Both the position numbers and the translations under genes were made by a program. The notes under the pieces were generated by a model. The model saw only the letters and a program-made list of their open reading frames with translations, was not told where the DNA came from and did not search any database. A stretch of DNA of 64,000 bases, taken from Candidatus Altimarinota bacterium (lineage in GTDB: Bacteria; Patescibacteriota; Gracilibacteria; BD1-5; UBA6164). Shown here piece after piece: positions 33,489-43,439 of this stretch (position 1 is its first letter; the number at the start of each line of letters is the position of its first letter). The stretch lies in the NCBI GenBank assembly GCA_027019405.1, contig JALUWO010000386.1, positions 85,894 through 149,893 on the forward strand. The letters are read 5' to 3'.

Positions 33489-34469
33489 TTAATCATCTCA
33501 TAAAAGTTTTAAACCTCTTTCATTCAATGAATCTCTAATTTCTGTCATAGCTTTTTTACCAAATCATTTGATAGAAGAAAGCTTAGTCTCAGTACATTTA
33601 GTTAATTGCTCTATAGATAATATATTACCATTTATTAAAGCATTTAATGTTCTTGGAGATAATCACATTATCTCAATAGGAGTATAAGTTTCTTTTTCAA
33701 GTTCTTCTTTTATTTCTTCTTTTTCTTTATTTAGTAGATCTTTTACATCTGATATAAAACTTCCTTCAACTTGTAATCATTCTTCATTAAATAATGAAAA
33801 GTATGAAACAAGCATATTTCAAGAAAATTTTAAAGCATCTACTGGAGATATTGAACCATTAGTTTCAATTTCCATTTTTAAAGATTCAAGATTAGTTATT
33901 TCTCAATGTCTAGTTTTTTCTATATTATATTTTACATTTAATACAGGTGAAAAATTAGCATCAATCAATAAAACATTAACATCATCTTCAATTTCTTTTA
34001 ATTCTTCAATACTTTTATATCAAACTCATTTTTCAACTCTTATATCTAAATCTAATTCTAATCAATCTTTATCTATTTCAGTTATATATAGATCTTTATT
34101 TAAGATTTCAACTCCAGCTGGAGTTTTTATATCTCAAGCAGTTACTACACCTGCTTTATTTTTTTCTAATTTTAACCATTCTATTCAAATCTCTTTTTTG
34201 TCTACAATTAAATCTTTTAGATTTAACATTATATCCAAAACACTATCTTTTACCCCTGGTAAACTTGAATATTCATGAGATACTCATTTTACTTTTATTC
34301 AAGTAACTTTAGTTCAAGGTATAGTAGAAAGTAAGACTCTCCTTAAAGAATTTCAAAGAGTAACTCCATATCATCTAGGTAAAGCTCAAATCTCAAAATT
34401 TGAAATATTTGAATCTACATCTTTTTGTGATATTTTTGGAACTCAAATTAATTCGTGAATAATATGCAT
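33489..34469 (-). CDS. rpoA: RNA polymerase alpha subunit
   Basis: 326 residues. N-terminal dimerisation domain with GALPRGYGVTLGNSLRRVLL near residue 28-47 and GVSHEYSSLPGVKDSVLDIM; the C-terminal domain includes IEIMGLSPRTLNALINGNIL and SSIKGFGKKAMTEIRDSLNE, the aCTD helix-hairpin-helix that contacts UP elements and activators. Position between rpsD and rplQ is the classical alpha operon order. Multiple invariant glycines are UGA. Confidence 0.97.
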
Positions 34470-34495
34470 ATTATGTGAGTTATAAAAGTATAAAA

Positions 34496-35119
34496 CTATT
34501 TAGAATAAAATTCAACAATTTTTTGAATATCAATAACTTGTTCAAAGTCATCTTTTTCAGGTAATGCTTTAATTGTAATTTTTAAATTTTTAGCATCAAC
34601 ATCAATCCATTTAGTTGTAGTGATTTTACCTTTATTTTGTTTAGCAAATTCTTCTAATTCTTCAATTAAACTTTTATATAAAGGTGATTCTTTCATTTTA
34701 TCTCTTAATTCTATTACATCACCAATTTTAACAGAAATTGATGGAATAGTAACTTTAACTCAATTAACTTTAAAATGTGCATGTGAAGCAAATTGTCTTG
34801 CTTGCATTCTTGTTCTAGCTAAACCTGATCTATAAATTACATTATCAAGTCTAAGTTCTAGTAATCTAAGCATTTTTTCTCAAGTAGTTCATTCAGCATG
34901 AGATTTTTGTGCTTTTTTAAAGTATGATGCAAATTGTTTTTCACTTAAACCATACATCCTTTTTGCTAATTGTTTTTTTCTCAATTGAGTACCAAATTCA
35001 CTAGTTTTTCTAGTTCTTAATGGAGCTCTTTTTCATTTATTTAAGTCATATTTTTCAGTTCAAAAAAGGTTAACCCCTTCTCTTCTACATAACTTTTTTT
35101 TCGGTCAAGTATATCTCAT
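34496..35119 (-). CDS. rpsD: Ribosomal protein uS4
   Basis: 207 residues. [39 protein letters not shown] and the S4 RNA-binding domain [20 protein letters not shown] plus [21 protein letters not shown]4 nucleates the 30S body and is often an autoregulator. It contains a single N-terminal cysteine, so the four-Cys zinc site seen in some S4 proteins is absent. Confidence 0.96.
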
Positions 35120-35188
35120 AGATTACTTTTAAAAATTAAAAATTAAATTTTTTAGTTTTTAATTAATAAAGATATTAATTAAATTGAT

Positions 35189-35581
35189 TTATAGTTTTCT
35201 AACTTTTTTCTTTCTACAACCATTGTGAGGGATTGGAGTAACATCAAATATTGCTTTTAATTCAGCTCAAGCAGATATTAAACCTCTAATTGCTTGTTCT
35301 CTACCTATACCAATTCATTTAACATATACATCAACAGTTTCCATTGAATGTAGTGTTTTTGCATTTTGCATAGCTTGTTCAGCAATTACTTGTGCAGCAT
35401 AAGGAGTAGATTCTCTAGCACCTTTAAAACCAGCACTTCAACCAGAAGCCCAAGATAATACATTACCTTTTTCATCAGTAATAGTTACAATTGTATTATT
35501 GAATGAAGCCATTATATGAGCTTGTCCATGTTGTACTATTTTTCTAGTTTTTTTACTTTTTTTAGTAGTAGTCTTAGCCAT
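35189..35581 (-). CDS. rpsK: Ribosomal protein uS11
   Basis: 130 residues. [40 protein letters not shown] and the C-terminal [18 protein letters not shown] are diagnostic. Part of the rpsM-rpsK-rpsD-rpoA-rplQ order. Confidence 0.97.
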
Positions 35582-35608
35582 AATACTTGTTAAATTCTAA
35601 ATAAAATA

Positions 35609-35977
35609 TTATTTTTTCTTATTTGCTATTGCTGTAGATTTTCATTTTCTAGTTCTAGCATTTGTTTTTGTGTTTTGACCTCTAACTGGAAGTCTTTTTT
35701 GATGTCTTATACCTCTATAACATCTAATTTCCATAAGTCTTTTAATGTTACCTTGAACAAGTCTTCTTAAGTCTCATTCAACATTAATAGATTCTTTTAT
35801 TTCAGATCTAATTTTATCTAAATCATCTTCAGACAAAGTTTCAATCTTTACAAATGGGTCAATTTTTGTTTTTTCACATAACTCTAATGCAGTACTTTTT
35901 CAAATACCATAAATATAAGTTAATGCAACCCATGTATGTTTACCATTTGGTAAATTTACTCAAGCAATTCTAGCCAT
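35609..35977 (-). CDS. rpsM: Ribosomal protein uS13
   Basis: 122 residues. [34 protein letters not shown], and [20 protein letters not shown] followed by TNARTRKGK. S13 bridges to the large subunit (B1a/b). The LP in RIAGVNLP matches the family; three glycines are UGA. Confidence 0.97.
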
Positions 35978-36049
35978 TATTTAAAATACTTAATAAATTA
36001 AATTTAAATTAAAATACAATTTTATCATATTTTTATATAAACAAATCAA

Positions 36050-36163
36050 TTATCCTTGTCTTTGTTTATGTTTAGGAGTTTTACAGATAACTCTAACTAC
36101 TCCTTTTCTTTTTATTACTTTACAATCTTTACAGATTGGTTTCACAGAAGCTCTAACTTTCAT
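36050..36163 (-). CDS. rpmJ: Ribosomal protein bL36
   Basis: 37 residues, the canonical size. [20 protein letters not shown] then [17 protein letters not shown]; the zinc-ribbon Cys-Cys-Cys-His pattern (C11, C14, C27, H32) is intact. It sits between infA and rpsM, the conserved order. Confidence 0.97.
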   Translation of the reverse strand: MKVRASVKPICKDCKVIKRKGVVRVICKTPKHKQRQG

Positions 36164-36186
36164 ATTTATTTAAAATAAAAAAATAA

Positions 36187-36417
36187 TTATTTTTGTCTAA
36201 ATGTAATTCTTCATTTAGTTAAGTCATAAGGACTTAATTCTATTAAAACTTTATCTCATTCAATAAGTTTTATAAAGTTATTTCTCATTTTTCAACTTAA
36301 ATAACCTTTAACTATTCCTCATCAAAAATCATCTGGTAATTGTACTTCAAAAACCAGACTTGGTAAAGCTTTAATAATAGTTCCCTCAACTTCAATTTTG
36401 CTTTCTTTACCAGACAT
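36187..36417 (-). CDS. infA: Translation initiation factor IF-1
   Basis: 76 residues. S1/OB fold: IEVEGTIIKALPSLVFEVQL, GYLSGKMRNNFIKLIEGDKV and ELSPYDLTKGRITFRQK, the standard IF-1 ending. Six of its glycines are UGA. It is the first gene after an internal terminator, with its own promoter candidate just upstream. Confidence 0.96.
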
Positions 36418-36447
36418 ATAATGTGTATTTATTAAATAGCTTGCAAC

Positions 36448-36475
36448 AGTTTATAAAAAATAAACAAAAAAGCAA
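36448..36475 (-). promoter_or_regulatory. infA operon promoter candidate
   Basis: On the minus strand TTGCTT, 16-bp spacer, TAAACT, 30 bp before infA. It overlaps the terminator hairpin of the preceding unit. Confidence 0.45.
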
Positions 36476-36513
36476 ATTTATTTTTTACTTTTTTGTTTAT
36501 TTGTTTTTTAATA
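36457..36513 (-). terminator. Terminator after infB-cNMP unit
   Basis: AATAAACAAAAAAG / CTTTTTTGTTTATT inverted repeat with a 15-base loop and a T-run on the minus strand. Confidence 0.8.
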
Positions 36514-36518
36514 TAATT

Positions 36519-36935
36519 TTAACTATCAATTTTTTCTTTATTTATTTGTTTTCTCTCATTTATAATATTTTTTATCTTATCTAATAGTTCTGAATTTTTT
36601 TGAACTAATTGTTTTATAGAAAAATCTAAAATAGTTAATAATTTACTATCCTCTAAAGCAACAATAGATGCTGTTCTTTTTCTTTTATCTAAAAATAAAG
36701 CCATTTCTCATAAAATTTCCTCAGGTTCTATTATTCATAATTCAATAATTTCATTATTTTTTTCAACAAAAGCCTTTAATTTTCATTCTAATAAAAAATA
36801 CATTGAAGTAGCATCTTCTCATTCCTTAAATAACAATTCTCATTTTTTTAATTCTTTCTTTTGAATAAATAGTGATAAATTTTTCTTATCATCTAAACTT
36901 AAATCTTTGAATAATTTTATATTATCTAAATTCAT
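36519..36935 (-). CDS. Cyclic-nucleotide-binding-domain protein
   Basis: 138 residues, consisting essentially of one CAP_ED (cNMP-binding) domain. FKDLSLDDKKNLSLFIQKKE, GELLFKEGEDATSMYFLLEG (phosphate-binding cassette neighbourhood), GEILGEMALFLDKRKRTASI and a C-terminal helix. There is no helix-turn-helix and no kinase domain. The family binds cAMP/cGMP or related ligands; the Arg-Thr-Ala of RKRTASI corresponds to the RxA of the cassette. It lies 17 bp after infB and is followed by a terminator, so it is co-expressed with a translation initiation factor, an unusual pairing. Ligand and partner unknown. Confidence 0.85.
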
Positions 36936-36952
36936 TTTTTTATTTTTATAAA

Positions 36953-39382
36953 TTACTTTTGTATTTCAGTTTTATAAAATTCTAAGACATCTCATTTTTC
37001 AACAACAGTATTTCATTCAAATTTAATTCAACATTCCAATGGTCATTCTACCTCCTTTACTTCCTCTATTCAAATTTTTAATGATGAAACTTTACCAGTT
37101 CAAACTTTTTTATCTTTTCTTATAACTCTAACATCAACATCTTTCTCTATCTTTGTTCATTCTGGAACAACTAATCATAAAATCATGAATTTTTTATCTG
37201 AAAAGAATATTCAACCAACTTTTGCTTTTCATAATTCTATTTCAACTTCTTTTGGATCAAGCATTCATGTAACTATTTTTTCAACTTTTTCAGTTATATG
37301 ATATATAACATCACTAGAAATATATTCTATTTTTGAATTTTCAAGAATTTGTTTTGCAGTAGAAACAACTCAAGTATTAAATCAAACAAGTAGAGCATCT
37401 GATCATTCACACATTAATACATCTCATTCAGTAATAGCTCATACTCAAGAATGAATTATTGCAACATTTGTTTCTGCTGTTGATAATTTAACTAATGCTG
37501 CTTTTAATGCTTCTAAGCTTCAATTAGTATCTGCTTTTAAAACAATTTTTAATTGTTTTAAGTTTCAAGCCTTAATTTTTGACATCAAAACATCTAATCA
37601 TGACTTTTTATTTTTTTCTCTATTTTGTATAATAGTTTTATATTCTTCAGCTTTTTGTTTAGCTATTGAAGGAGAAGCTACAACTTGTAAATAATCTCAT
37701 CAATTTACTACCTTATCTAATCATACTATTAAAACAGGATCTCAAGAAAAAGCTTTTATTATAGATTTATTTTCATAATCTTTCATAACTTTTACTCTTC
37801 AAAAAGAATCATTACACACAATTGAATCTCATTTATTTAAAGTTCAAGTATTTATTAATACAGTAGCAACTGGTCATAATCTAGTATCTAAGTGAGATTC
37901 TAATATAGTTGCAATTCATGCTCTATTATTATTTGCTTTTAATTCTTTCATTTCTGCAACCAATAAAATCATTTCTAATAATTCATCAATTCAAAAACCT
38001 GAATGTGCAGAAACTGGAATCATAGGAGTATCTCATCCCCAATCTTCTGGAGTTAATCAATGCTCAGCCAATTGTCATTTTACATGATCAGGATTAGCTC
38101 ATTGCTTATCCATTTTATTTATTGCTACAATAACAGGAATATTAGCTTCTTTTGCATGATTTATTGATTCTATAGTTTGAGGTTTTACTCATTCATCAGC
38201 AGCAACAACTAAAATAGCTATATCAGTAGCTTTTGCTCATCTAGCTCTCATTACAGTAAAAGCCTCATGTCATGGAGTATCTAAAAATGTTATTTTTTGA
38301 CCATCTTTCTCAACTTGATAAGCTCAAATACTTTGAGTTATTCAACCTGCTTCTCAATTTGTAACAGCTGATTGTCTTATATAATCCAAAAGAGAAGTTT
38401 TTCCATGATCAACATGTCACATTATACTAACAACTGGTGGTCTAGGAGTTAACTTTGATGAATCATCTTCTTTTAATAAATCATCTAAACTTAATTCCAT
38501 TACATCTTTTACACTTAATCATCAAGAATTATCTTTTTCCAATTTTATATCAAAAGATTCAGCAACAATTGAGGCAGTATCAAAATCTATTTTTGAATTT
38601 ATATTAACCATCATTCAGTTTTTCATAAATTCTACTATAAGTTGAGGTAATGAAACTCAAATTTTTTCAGAAAATTCTTTTAAAGTCAAAACATCAGAAA
38701 TTGTTATAGTTTCTCATTTATGATCTACAAGATTTTGTTTTATATCTTCAACCTTTTTCTCTTCTTTTTGCTTTTTATTTATTTTATTTGATCTAACAAA
38801 ACCTTTATCTTGTGTTTCTTCTTCATAAAAATTAAATCTTCCTCTATTTCTAGATTTTCAAGCAGGTTTTAACTTTGATTTTTTAGTATTTTTTTCATAG
38901 TTATCATTTGATCTTTGTTTTACTTTATTTGGTCATTTATATACCTTTTTTTCTTTATTTTCATCTCTATTTTTTATATTTAGTTCTTTTGAAAAAGATT
39001 TTTTTGAATCAGTATTACCTTTTTTATCATCATTTTTTTTATGATAAAATCTATTTTTATTTTCTGAATTTCTTTTACTATTAAAACTTGAAGATTTTTT
39101 TGAATCACTATTAGGTTTTTCTTTTATAACTTCAATTTTTTGTACTATTTTTTTCTTTTTTGAAAAAGTAGCTCTTTGAGTATCATTATTATTTTCTTTT
39201 GTTTTATTTTCTATTTTTTTATTATTTTCTTCAGTTTTTTTCTTTACTACTACTTTCTTTTTTATTACTTTTTTAGGTTTAGGTTTATTTTTTGATGTAT
39301 CAGAAGAGTCTCAACTAGTATTACTAGATGAGTTTTTATTTAAACTACTATAATAGTCATCTACTATCTTTTTGTCTGCCAT
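36953..39382 (-). CDS. infB: Translation initiation factor IF-2
   Basis: 809 residues. About 240 N-terminal residues are a Lys/Asn/Ser-rich low-complexity region (for example KPKPKKVIKKKVVVKKKTEE), then the IF-2 N domain VSLPQLIVEFMKNGMMVNIN. G domain from about 318: GHVDHGKTSLLDYIRQS, DTPGHEAFTVMRARGA, NKMDK and SAHSG. Domains II-IV follow, with GSLEALKAAL and a C-terminal ECGIKFEGN...GDVLEFYKTE that binds fMet-tRNA. Normal orientation with its own minus-strand promoter at 39422-39449. Confidence 0.97.
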
Positions 39383-39421
39383 TAGTTTCTTTTAAATTAA
39401 TTTTAAATTATTTTAGCATTT

Positions 39422-39449
39422 AATATAGTATTTTTTGCTTTTTTGTCAA
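39422..39449 (-). promoter_or_regulatory. infB promoter
   Basis: On the minus strand TTGACA, 16-bp spacer, TATATT, about 40 bp before the infB ATG. Confidence 0.8.
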
Positions 39450-39463
39450 AAGAATATAAAAAC

Positions 39464-39491
39464 TTGTAAAAAATAAAAAACTAAATAATCT
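39464..39491 (+). promoter_or_regulatory. khpB promoter candidate
   Basis: TTGTAA, 16-bp spacer, TAATCT, 36 bp before the ATG. The -35 is weak. Confidence 0.4.
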
Positions 39492-39527
39492 TTAAAAAGA
39501 TTTTATATCTTAGCCCCTTTTTTAAAA

Positions 39528-40019
39528 ATGGAAAAAGAAATAAATACATATGTAAATAAATTTTTTGATAAATTTCAATTCCCTATAGACAGTATAGAAG
39601 TTATAAAACAAAAAGAAGATATATATTTAATAAAAATAAAATCTCTAGAATCAAAATTATTAATTTGAACTCATTGAAAAAATCTAAGAGATATAGAATA
39701 TATAATAAAAATACTTATATCTAAAAATATAAGTGAAAAAATAAAAATACATTTAGAAATAAATGATTATATATACAATAAGGATTTACAACTTTTTTCA
39801 TATATTGATGAAAAAATAAAGCAAGTTAATGATACTTGAAAAGATTATAAGTTAGGCTTTTTAAGTGCATATGAAAGAAAAAAAGTTCATTCTTATATTG
39901 CAGATTTAAAAAACAAAAATATATTTACTAAAAGTATTTGAGAAGGAAATCAAAGAAGATTATATATCTGTAAAAAAAGTGATAATATAACTATAGATTT
40001 AGATTGAAATGATATATAA
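39528..40019 (+). CDS. khpB: KH/R3H RNA-binding protein (KhpB/Jag family)
   Basis: 163 residues. A KH domain with LLIGTHGKNLRDIEYIIKIL (GxxG loop at about residues 48-51) and a C-terminal R3H domain YERKKVHSYIADLKNKNIFT followed by SIGEGNQRRLYI, with the R-x3-H type motif RKKVH. The N-terminal Jag_N domain of longer homologues is missing. KhpB (Jag/EloR) binds RNA and tunes cell elongation in Firmicutes. In many genomes jag follows yidC; here yidC is 13 kb away. Confidence 0.88.
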
Positions 40020-40049
40020 ATTTTAATATATAAAACTAAAATATAAAAT

Positions 40050-41174
40050 ATGAAAAAGATATTATTATCTGTCTTTTTAATTATTTGTTTGTTTTCATTT
40101 TATAAAATAAATAATTATAACTATGAAACTATAAAAAAAATAAAAATAAATACAATAGATCATCCAGAAGGATTACCAAAAATAGAAATAGCTAAAATAA
40201 CAAGTTTTTGATTTGAAAATTTAAAAGCAGATAAATATTGGTTAGAAACTATTCAATATGTATGAGAAAATGCAATTAAATCTACATATAAAGTTTATTT
40301 ATATAAAATGCTTGATTTAATAACTGCATTAAATCCATATTTTAGCCATCCTTATAAGTTATGACTTTTATTGTTACCTGATTACAATGAAAGATATGAA
40401 CATCTTGATTTAAAAACACAAGAATTACATAAAAAAGAATCAATAAAAATTTGATTAAAATGAATTAAAAATTTATGTGATATAAAAAAAGTGAATGCAA
40501 TAATAAAAGAAAATAATTTAAAAAAAGTATGGACTTTAGATAAATATAAAAATCCATGTTTAGATTCTATGATTCCATATTATCTAGCATTTGATTATTA
40601 TTTCTATCTTAATAATCCAATTGCATCAGCAAACTACTATAAAGTTGCATCAGCAAATACAGATGCATTAAAATGATCTAGGATACTAACTGCTATAATG
40701 CAATGAAAATGATGAGGTAGAGAAAAAGCTTTTTTTATGTTTATAAATATGGCAGAATCTACTTCTAAGAAAAATAGTATATGTAATAGCTTTAGTAAAA
40801 ATTTAGAAAATTTAGGGATAGCAATTTTTTCTAACAAAATTAAATTAAACTGAAACATATTAAATAAAATTTCCCAATTAAGAAAAAAGTTTATATGAAA
40901 ATACAATGAAATTGAAAATGCAAAAAAAGAATCTAATTGTAAAAATTATTTAAATAAAGCTACAAGAGAATTAAATTTAGAATATATTCAAAAAGCTAAT
41001 AATAAATATAAAAAAGATCATAATTGAATTTCAGCAGAAACAACTCAAGAACTATATAAAAAATGATATATTAACTATATTCCAGTTGATTATCAACAAG
41101 CAAAAGATTACTGAATAATTTATGAATATAATCCAAAAACTTGAAATTTTGATTATAAAATGTCTAGTAAATAA
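40050..41174 (+). CDS. Exported or membrane-anchored hypothetical protein (374 aa)
   Basis: N-terminal hydrophobic segment ILLSVFLIICLFSFYK without a clear cleavage site, so probably a signal anchor. The rest is helical with TPR-like spacing of Tyr/Ala (FDYYFYLNNPIASANYYKVA) and several cysteines. The C-terminus reads NYIPVDYQQAKDYGIIYEYN...TGNFDYKMSSK. No family was identified with confidence. First of four consecutive exported proteins (40050-43291) between khpB and tig; 30 bp follow khpB, so it may share its transcript. Confidence 0.7.
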
Positions 41175-41231
41175 ACTTTTTAACCTTTTAAAATTCTTTG
41201 CTATTTTAAACAAGCAAAAAAGTAAAAATTT

Positions 41232-41351
41232 TTGACTTTCAAAACAAAATAATTAAATTAAAAATGTTTAGATAATAATGAATTTTAATAATGACTATTT
41301 TACTAAACATTTTTTAAAACTATCCAAAGGCCATTTTCATGGACCTTTTTT
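41232..41351 (+). ncRNA. Candidate small RNA or 29-codon ORF with own promoter and terminator
   Basis: TTGACT, 16-bp spacer, TAAATT predicts transcription from about 41266. The transcript would hold a 10-bp stem AAATGTTTAG / CTAAACATTT around a 31-base loop, then a terminator hairpin AAAGGCCAT / ATGGaCCTTT plus T-run. A 29-codon frame (ATG at 41279, MNFNNDYFTKHFLKLSKGHF...) crosses both hairpins and ends at 41368. Either a small RNA, a leader of the gene at 41370, or a micropeptide gene. Confidence 0.4.
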
Positions 41352-41369
41352 ATTTTGTAAAAAATAATT

Positions 41370-42219
41370 ATGAAAAAAATATTTTTGATTTTGATATTAT
41401 TTCAAAACATCACCAACAGGAGCTACATTATGAAATTATCAAAATTATAGTAGTTATTATTTATATTATTGAATAAAAATAGAAGATTCATATATAAAAA
41501 ATACTAATCAATTATGAGATGATATAAAAATATGAGTTAGAAGTTGTACTTATAGTGATATATATTGAACAACTTGTCATACAAGTAATTATAGCTATTC
41601 ATTTAATCAAATCTTAATAAAAAATACAAAACTTGATTTAGAATTTAATTCAAATCAAAATTTTAATTTACCATTTTTAATAAAAGATTCTCAAATAAAT
41701 ATAAAAAATACTTGAACTTGAGAAATAGATGTAAAATTTGTAGAAAGATGAAATCCTTGGAATCCATATGCAATATGAAATTCAGTATTGGTCTCAAATG
41801 AAATAAATGCATGATGAACAAATCTTGAAATAGAAAACAATAATCATTTATGACTTGTAAATAATAAAATAACTAATTTTAATAATTTAAAATTATGAAA
41901 TGCAGTTTACTTTAATAATTATTTTGAAAATAATGATTCAATTGATATTAGTTGAGTAAAAGCAATTATCAATAGCCTATTTAAAAGTAACTTTATAGAT
42001 ACATATGATACTAAAAATTTAAGAAGAAATTATACAATAAATAATGTAGAAAATAAAGGATTATGATGGTTCTATAAAATATATAGTGATTTAAAATATT
42101 TTAATTTAGATTTTTCAAGTTTTTGAATCTATGAAGAAGTAACTTGAAACAAATTAAATGATATAGAAAATTGAATATATGTACAATATAAAGATTGAAG
42201 AATAAGTGTTTCAAAATAA
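41370..42219 (+). CDS. Secreted hypothetical protein with a +1 frameshift near its start
   Basis: The ATG at 41370 opens a signal-peptide-like MKKIFLILILF, but that frame ends at TAG (41448). The following 270 codons are open only in the +1 frame, starting FKTSPTGATLGNYQNYSSYY and running to TAA at 42217. That frame has no ATG/GTG/TTG start nearby and is preceded by a TAA at 41365. The two frames fit together if one base near 41401-41409 (TTTCAAAACATC) is skipped. The mature part is Asn/Tyr/Ile-rich, beta-rich, with repeated NN and no known domain. It is a recent disrupted gene, a programmed frameshift or a sequencing error. Confidence 0.6.
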
Positions 42220-42238
42220 TAAAAATTAATTAATAATT

Positions 42239-42757
42239 ATGAAAAAGAAAACAATAATAACATTATTAGTGTTAATAATACTATCAATAGCCTGATATAC
42301 ATACTATCAATATGACAAAGAAAATCTAAAAATAGATTACTATAATTTTAAACAATTATGGAAAGCTAAAGAAGTGGTGGAAAACTTAGATTGAGAACAA
42401 AAATATTATCCTGCAGATAATTTAGATAGTTTTAATTATCAATTTGATACAAATATAGAACCTTTAGATAAAAGATATTGTTATGATGTGTATTATAGTT
42501 ATTTTATAGAAAAAAAAGATTATACTTTTACATTCTGATTTAAACTACATTCAAAATTATTTAAATTATTTAATTGATGAGAATATTATAAATATCCAAA
42601 TTGAGTACATAAATCAAAACCATCAGAACAATGCAAAAAAGAAATGGAAATATCATCGAAATTATGATGATATACATGAATACCATCTTGTGCATGATTA
42701 AATTATTATTATTACAGATATATGGAAATAGTAAATAATCCATGTAAAAAACAATAA
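42239..42757 (+). CDS. Membrane-anchored exported protein, Cys-containing (172 aa)
   Basis: N-terminal anchor KKKTIITLLVLIILSIAGYT followed by an extracytoplasmic region rich in Tyr, Lys and Asn. Four cysteines (RYCYDVY, SEQCKKEME, IPSCAGLNYYYY, NNPCKKQ) could form two disulfides. The segment GIPSCAGLNYYYYRYMEIVN resembles minor-pilin-like tails only superficially. No family assigned. Third in the row of exported proteins; 19 bp from the frameshifted gene and 15 bp from the next, indicating an operon. Confidence 0.7.
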
Positions 42758-42772
42758 AATTAATTAATAATT

Positions 42773-43291
42773 ATGAAAAAACTATTTTTTATACTTTTAT
42801 TATTTTTTCCATTTTTAGTATTTTGAAATATAGAATACTGTGATAATGGAAAAAATATTTCCTGAGAATTCTGTAGCTCAGGTACTATAATTACAGACAT
42901 AAAAAAAATAGATAATTTTAGTTGAAATTACCTAAATATTTCTAATTGATATTGGTGAACTAAATTAAATAATAACTTAATATCAGATTATAATTCAGAT
43001 TTTCAAGTATGATATATTTGAAATAATTTTAATAATTCTTTTGATTCTAATAATAATTCAAATTTTCAAATATGATTTTTATGAACTAATTTTAGGCAAA
43101 TAGAATTTTGAAAGATAAATATAACTCAAGAAATAATTGAACCTCATCAAAAATTAGATGAACTAAATATATGAGAAACAATCTGAAAACAACAAATGTG
43201 AAGTTGAATTATCTTTTCATATAATTTTAATAAATGGAAAATATTTAATAATGTATTTGATATTCCAGATAAAAGAAGAATTAAAAAATAA
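42773..43291 (+). CDS. Secreted hypothetical protein with internal repeats (172 aa)
   Basis: Good signal peptide MKKLFFILLLFFPFLVFG, then a Cys pair (EYCDNGKNISGEFCSSG). The middle has short degenerate repeats of the type NSDFQVGYIGNNFNNS / NSNFQIGFLGTNFRQ. The C-terminus is basic (PDKRRIKK). Predicted beta-rich extracellular protein; no family. Last gene of the 40050-43291 exported cluster, followed by a terminator. Confidence 0.7.
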
Positions 43292-43321
43292 TTTAAAAGA
43301 ATGTAAAAGTAAGTTTAAAAA

Positions 43322-43350
43322 TAAAGATTAGTTAACAAACTAATCTTTTA
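43322..43350 (+). terminator. Terminator of the exported-protein cluster
   Basis: AAAGATTAGTT / AACTAATCTTT stem followed by a short T-rich tract. Confidence 0.75.
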
Positions 43351-43353
43351 TAT

Positions 43354-43381
43354 TTGAAAAAAATAACTTTTTACATATAAT
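43354..43381 (+). promoter_or_regulatory. tig promoter
   Basis: TTGAAA, 16-bp spacer, TATAAT, then CTGCCTG; the -10 and downstream bases match the rpsT promoter. Confidence 0.8.
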
Positions 43382-43439
43382 CTGCCTGTTTTTAAGGAAT
43401 ATCCTTAAAATATATTATTTTAATATATATAATATTTTT

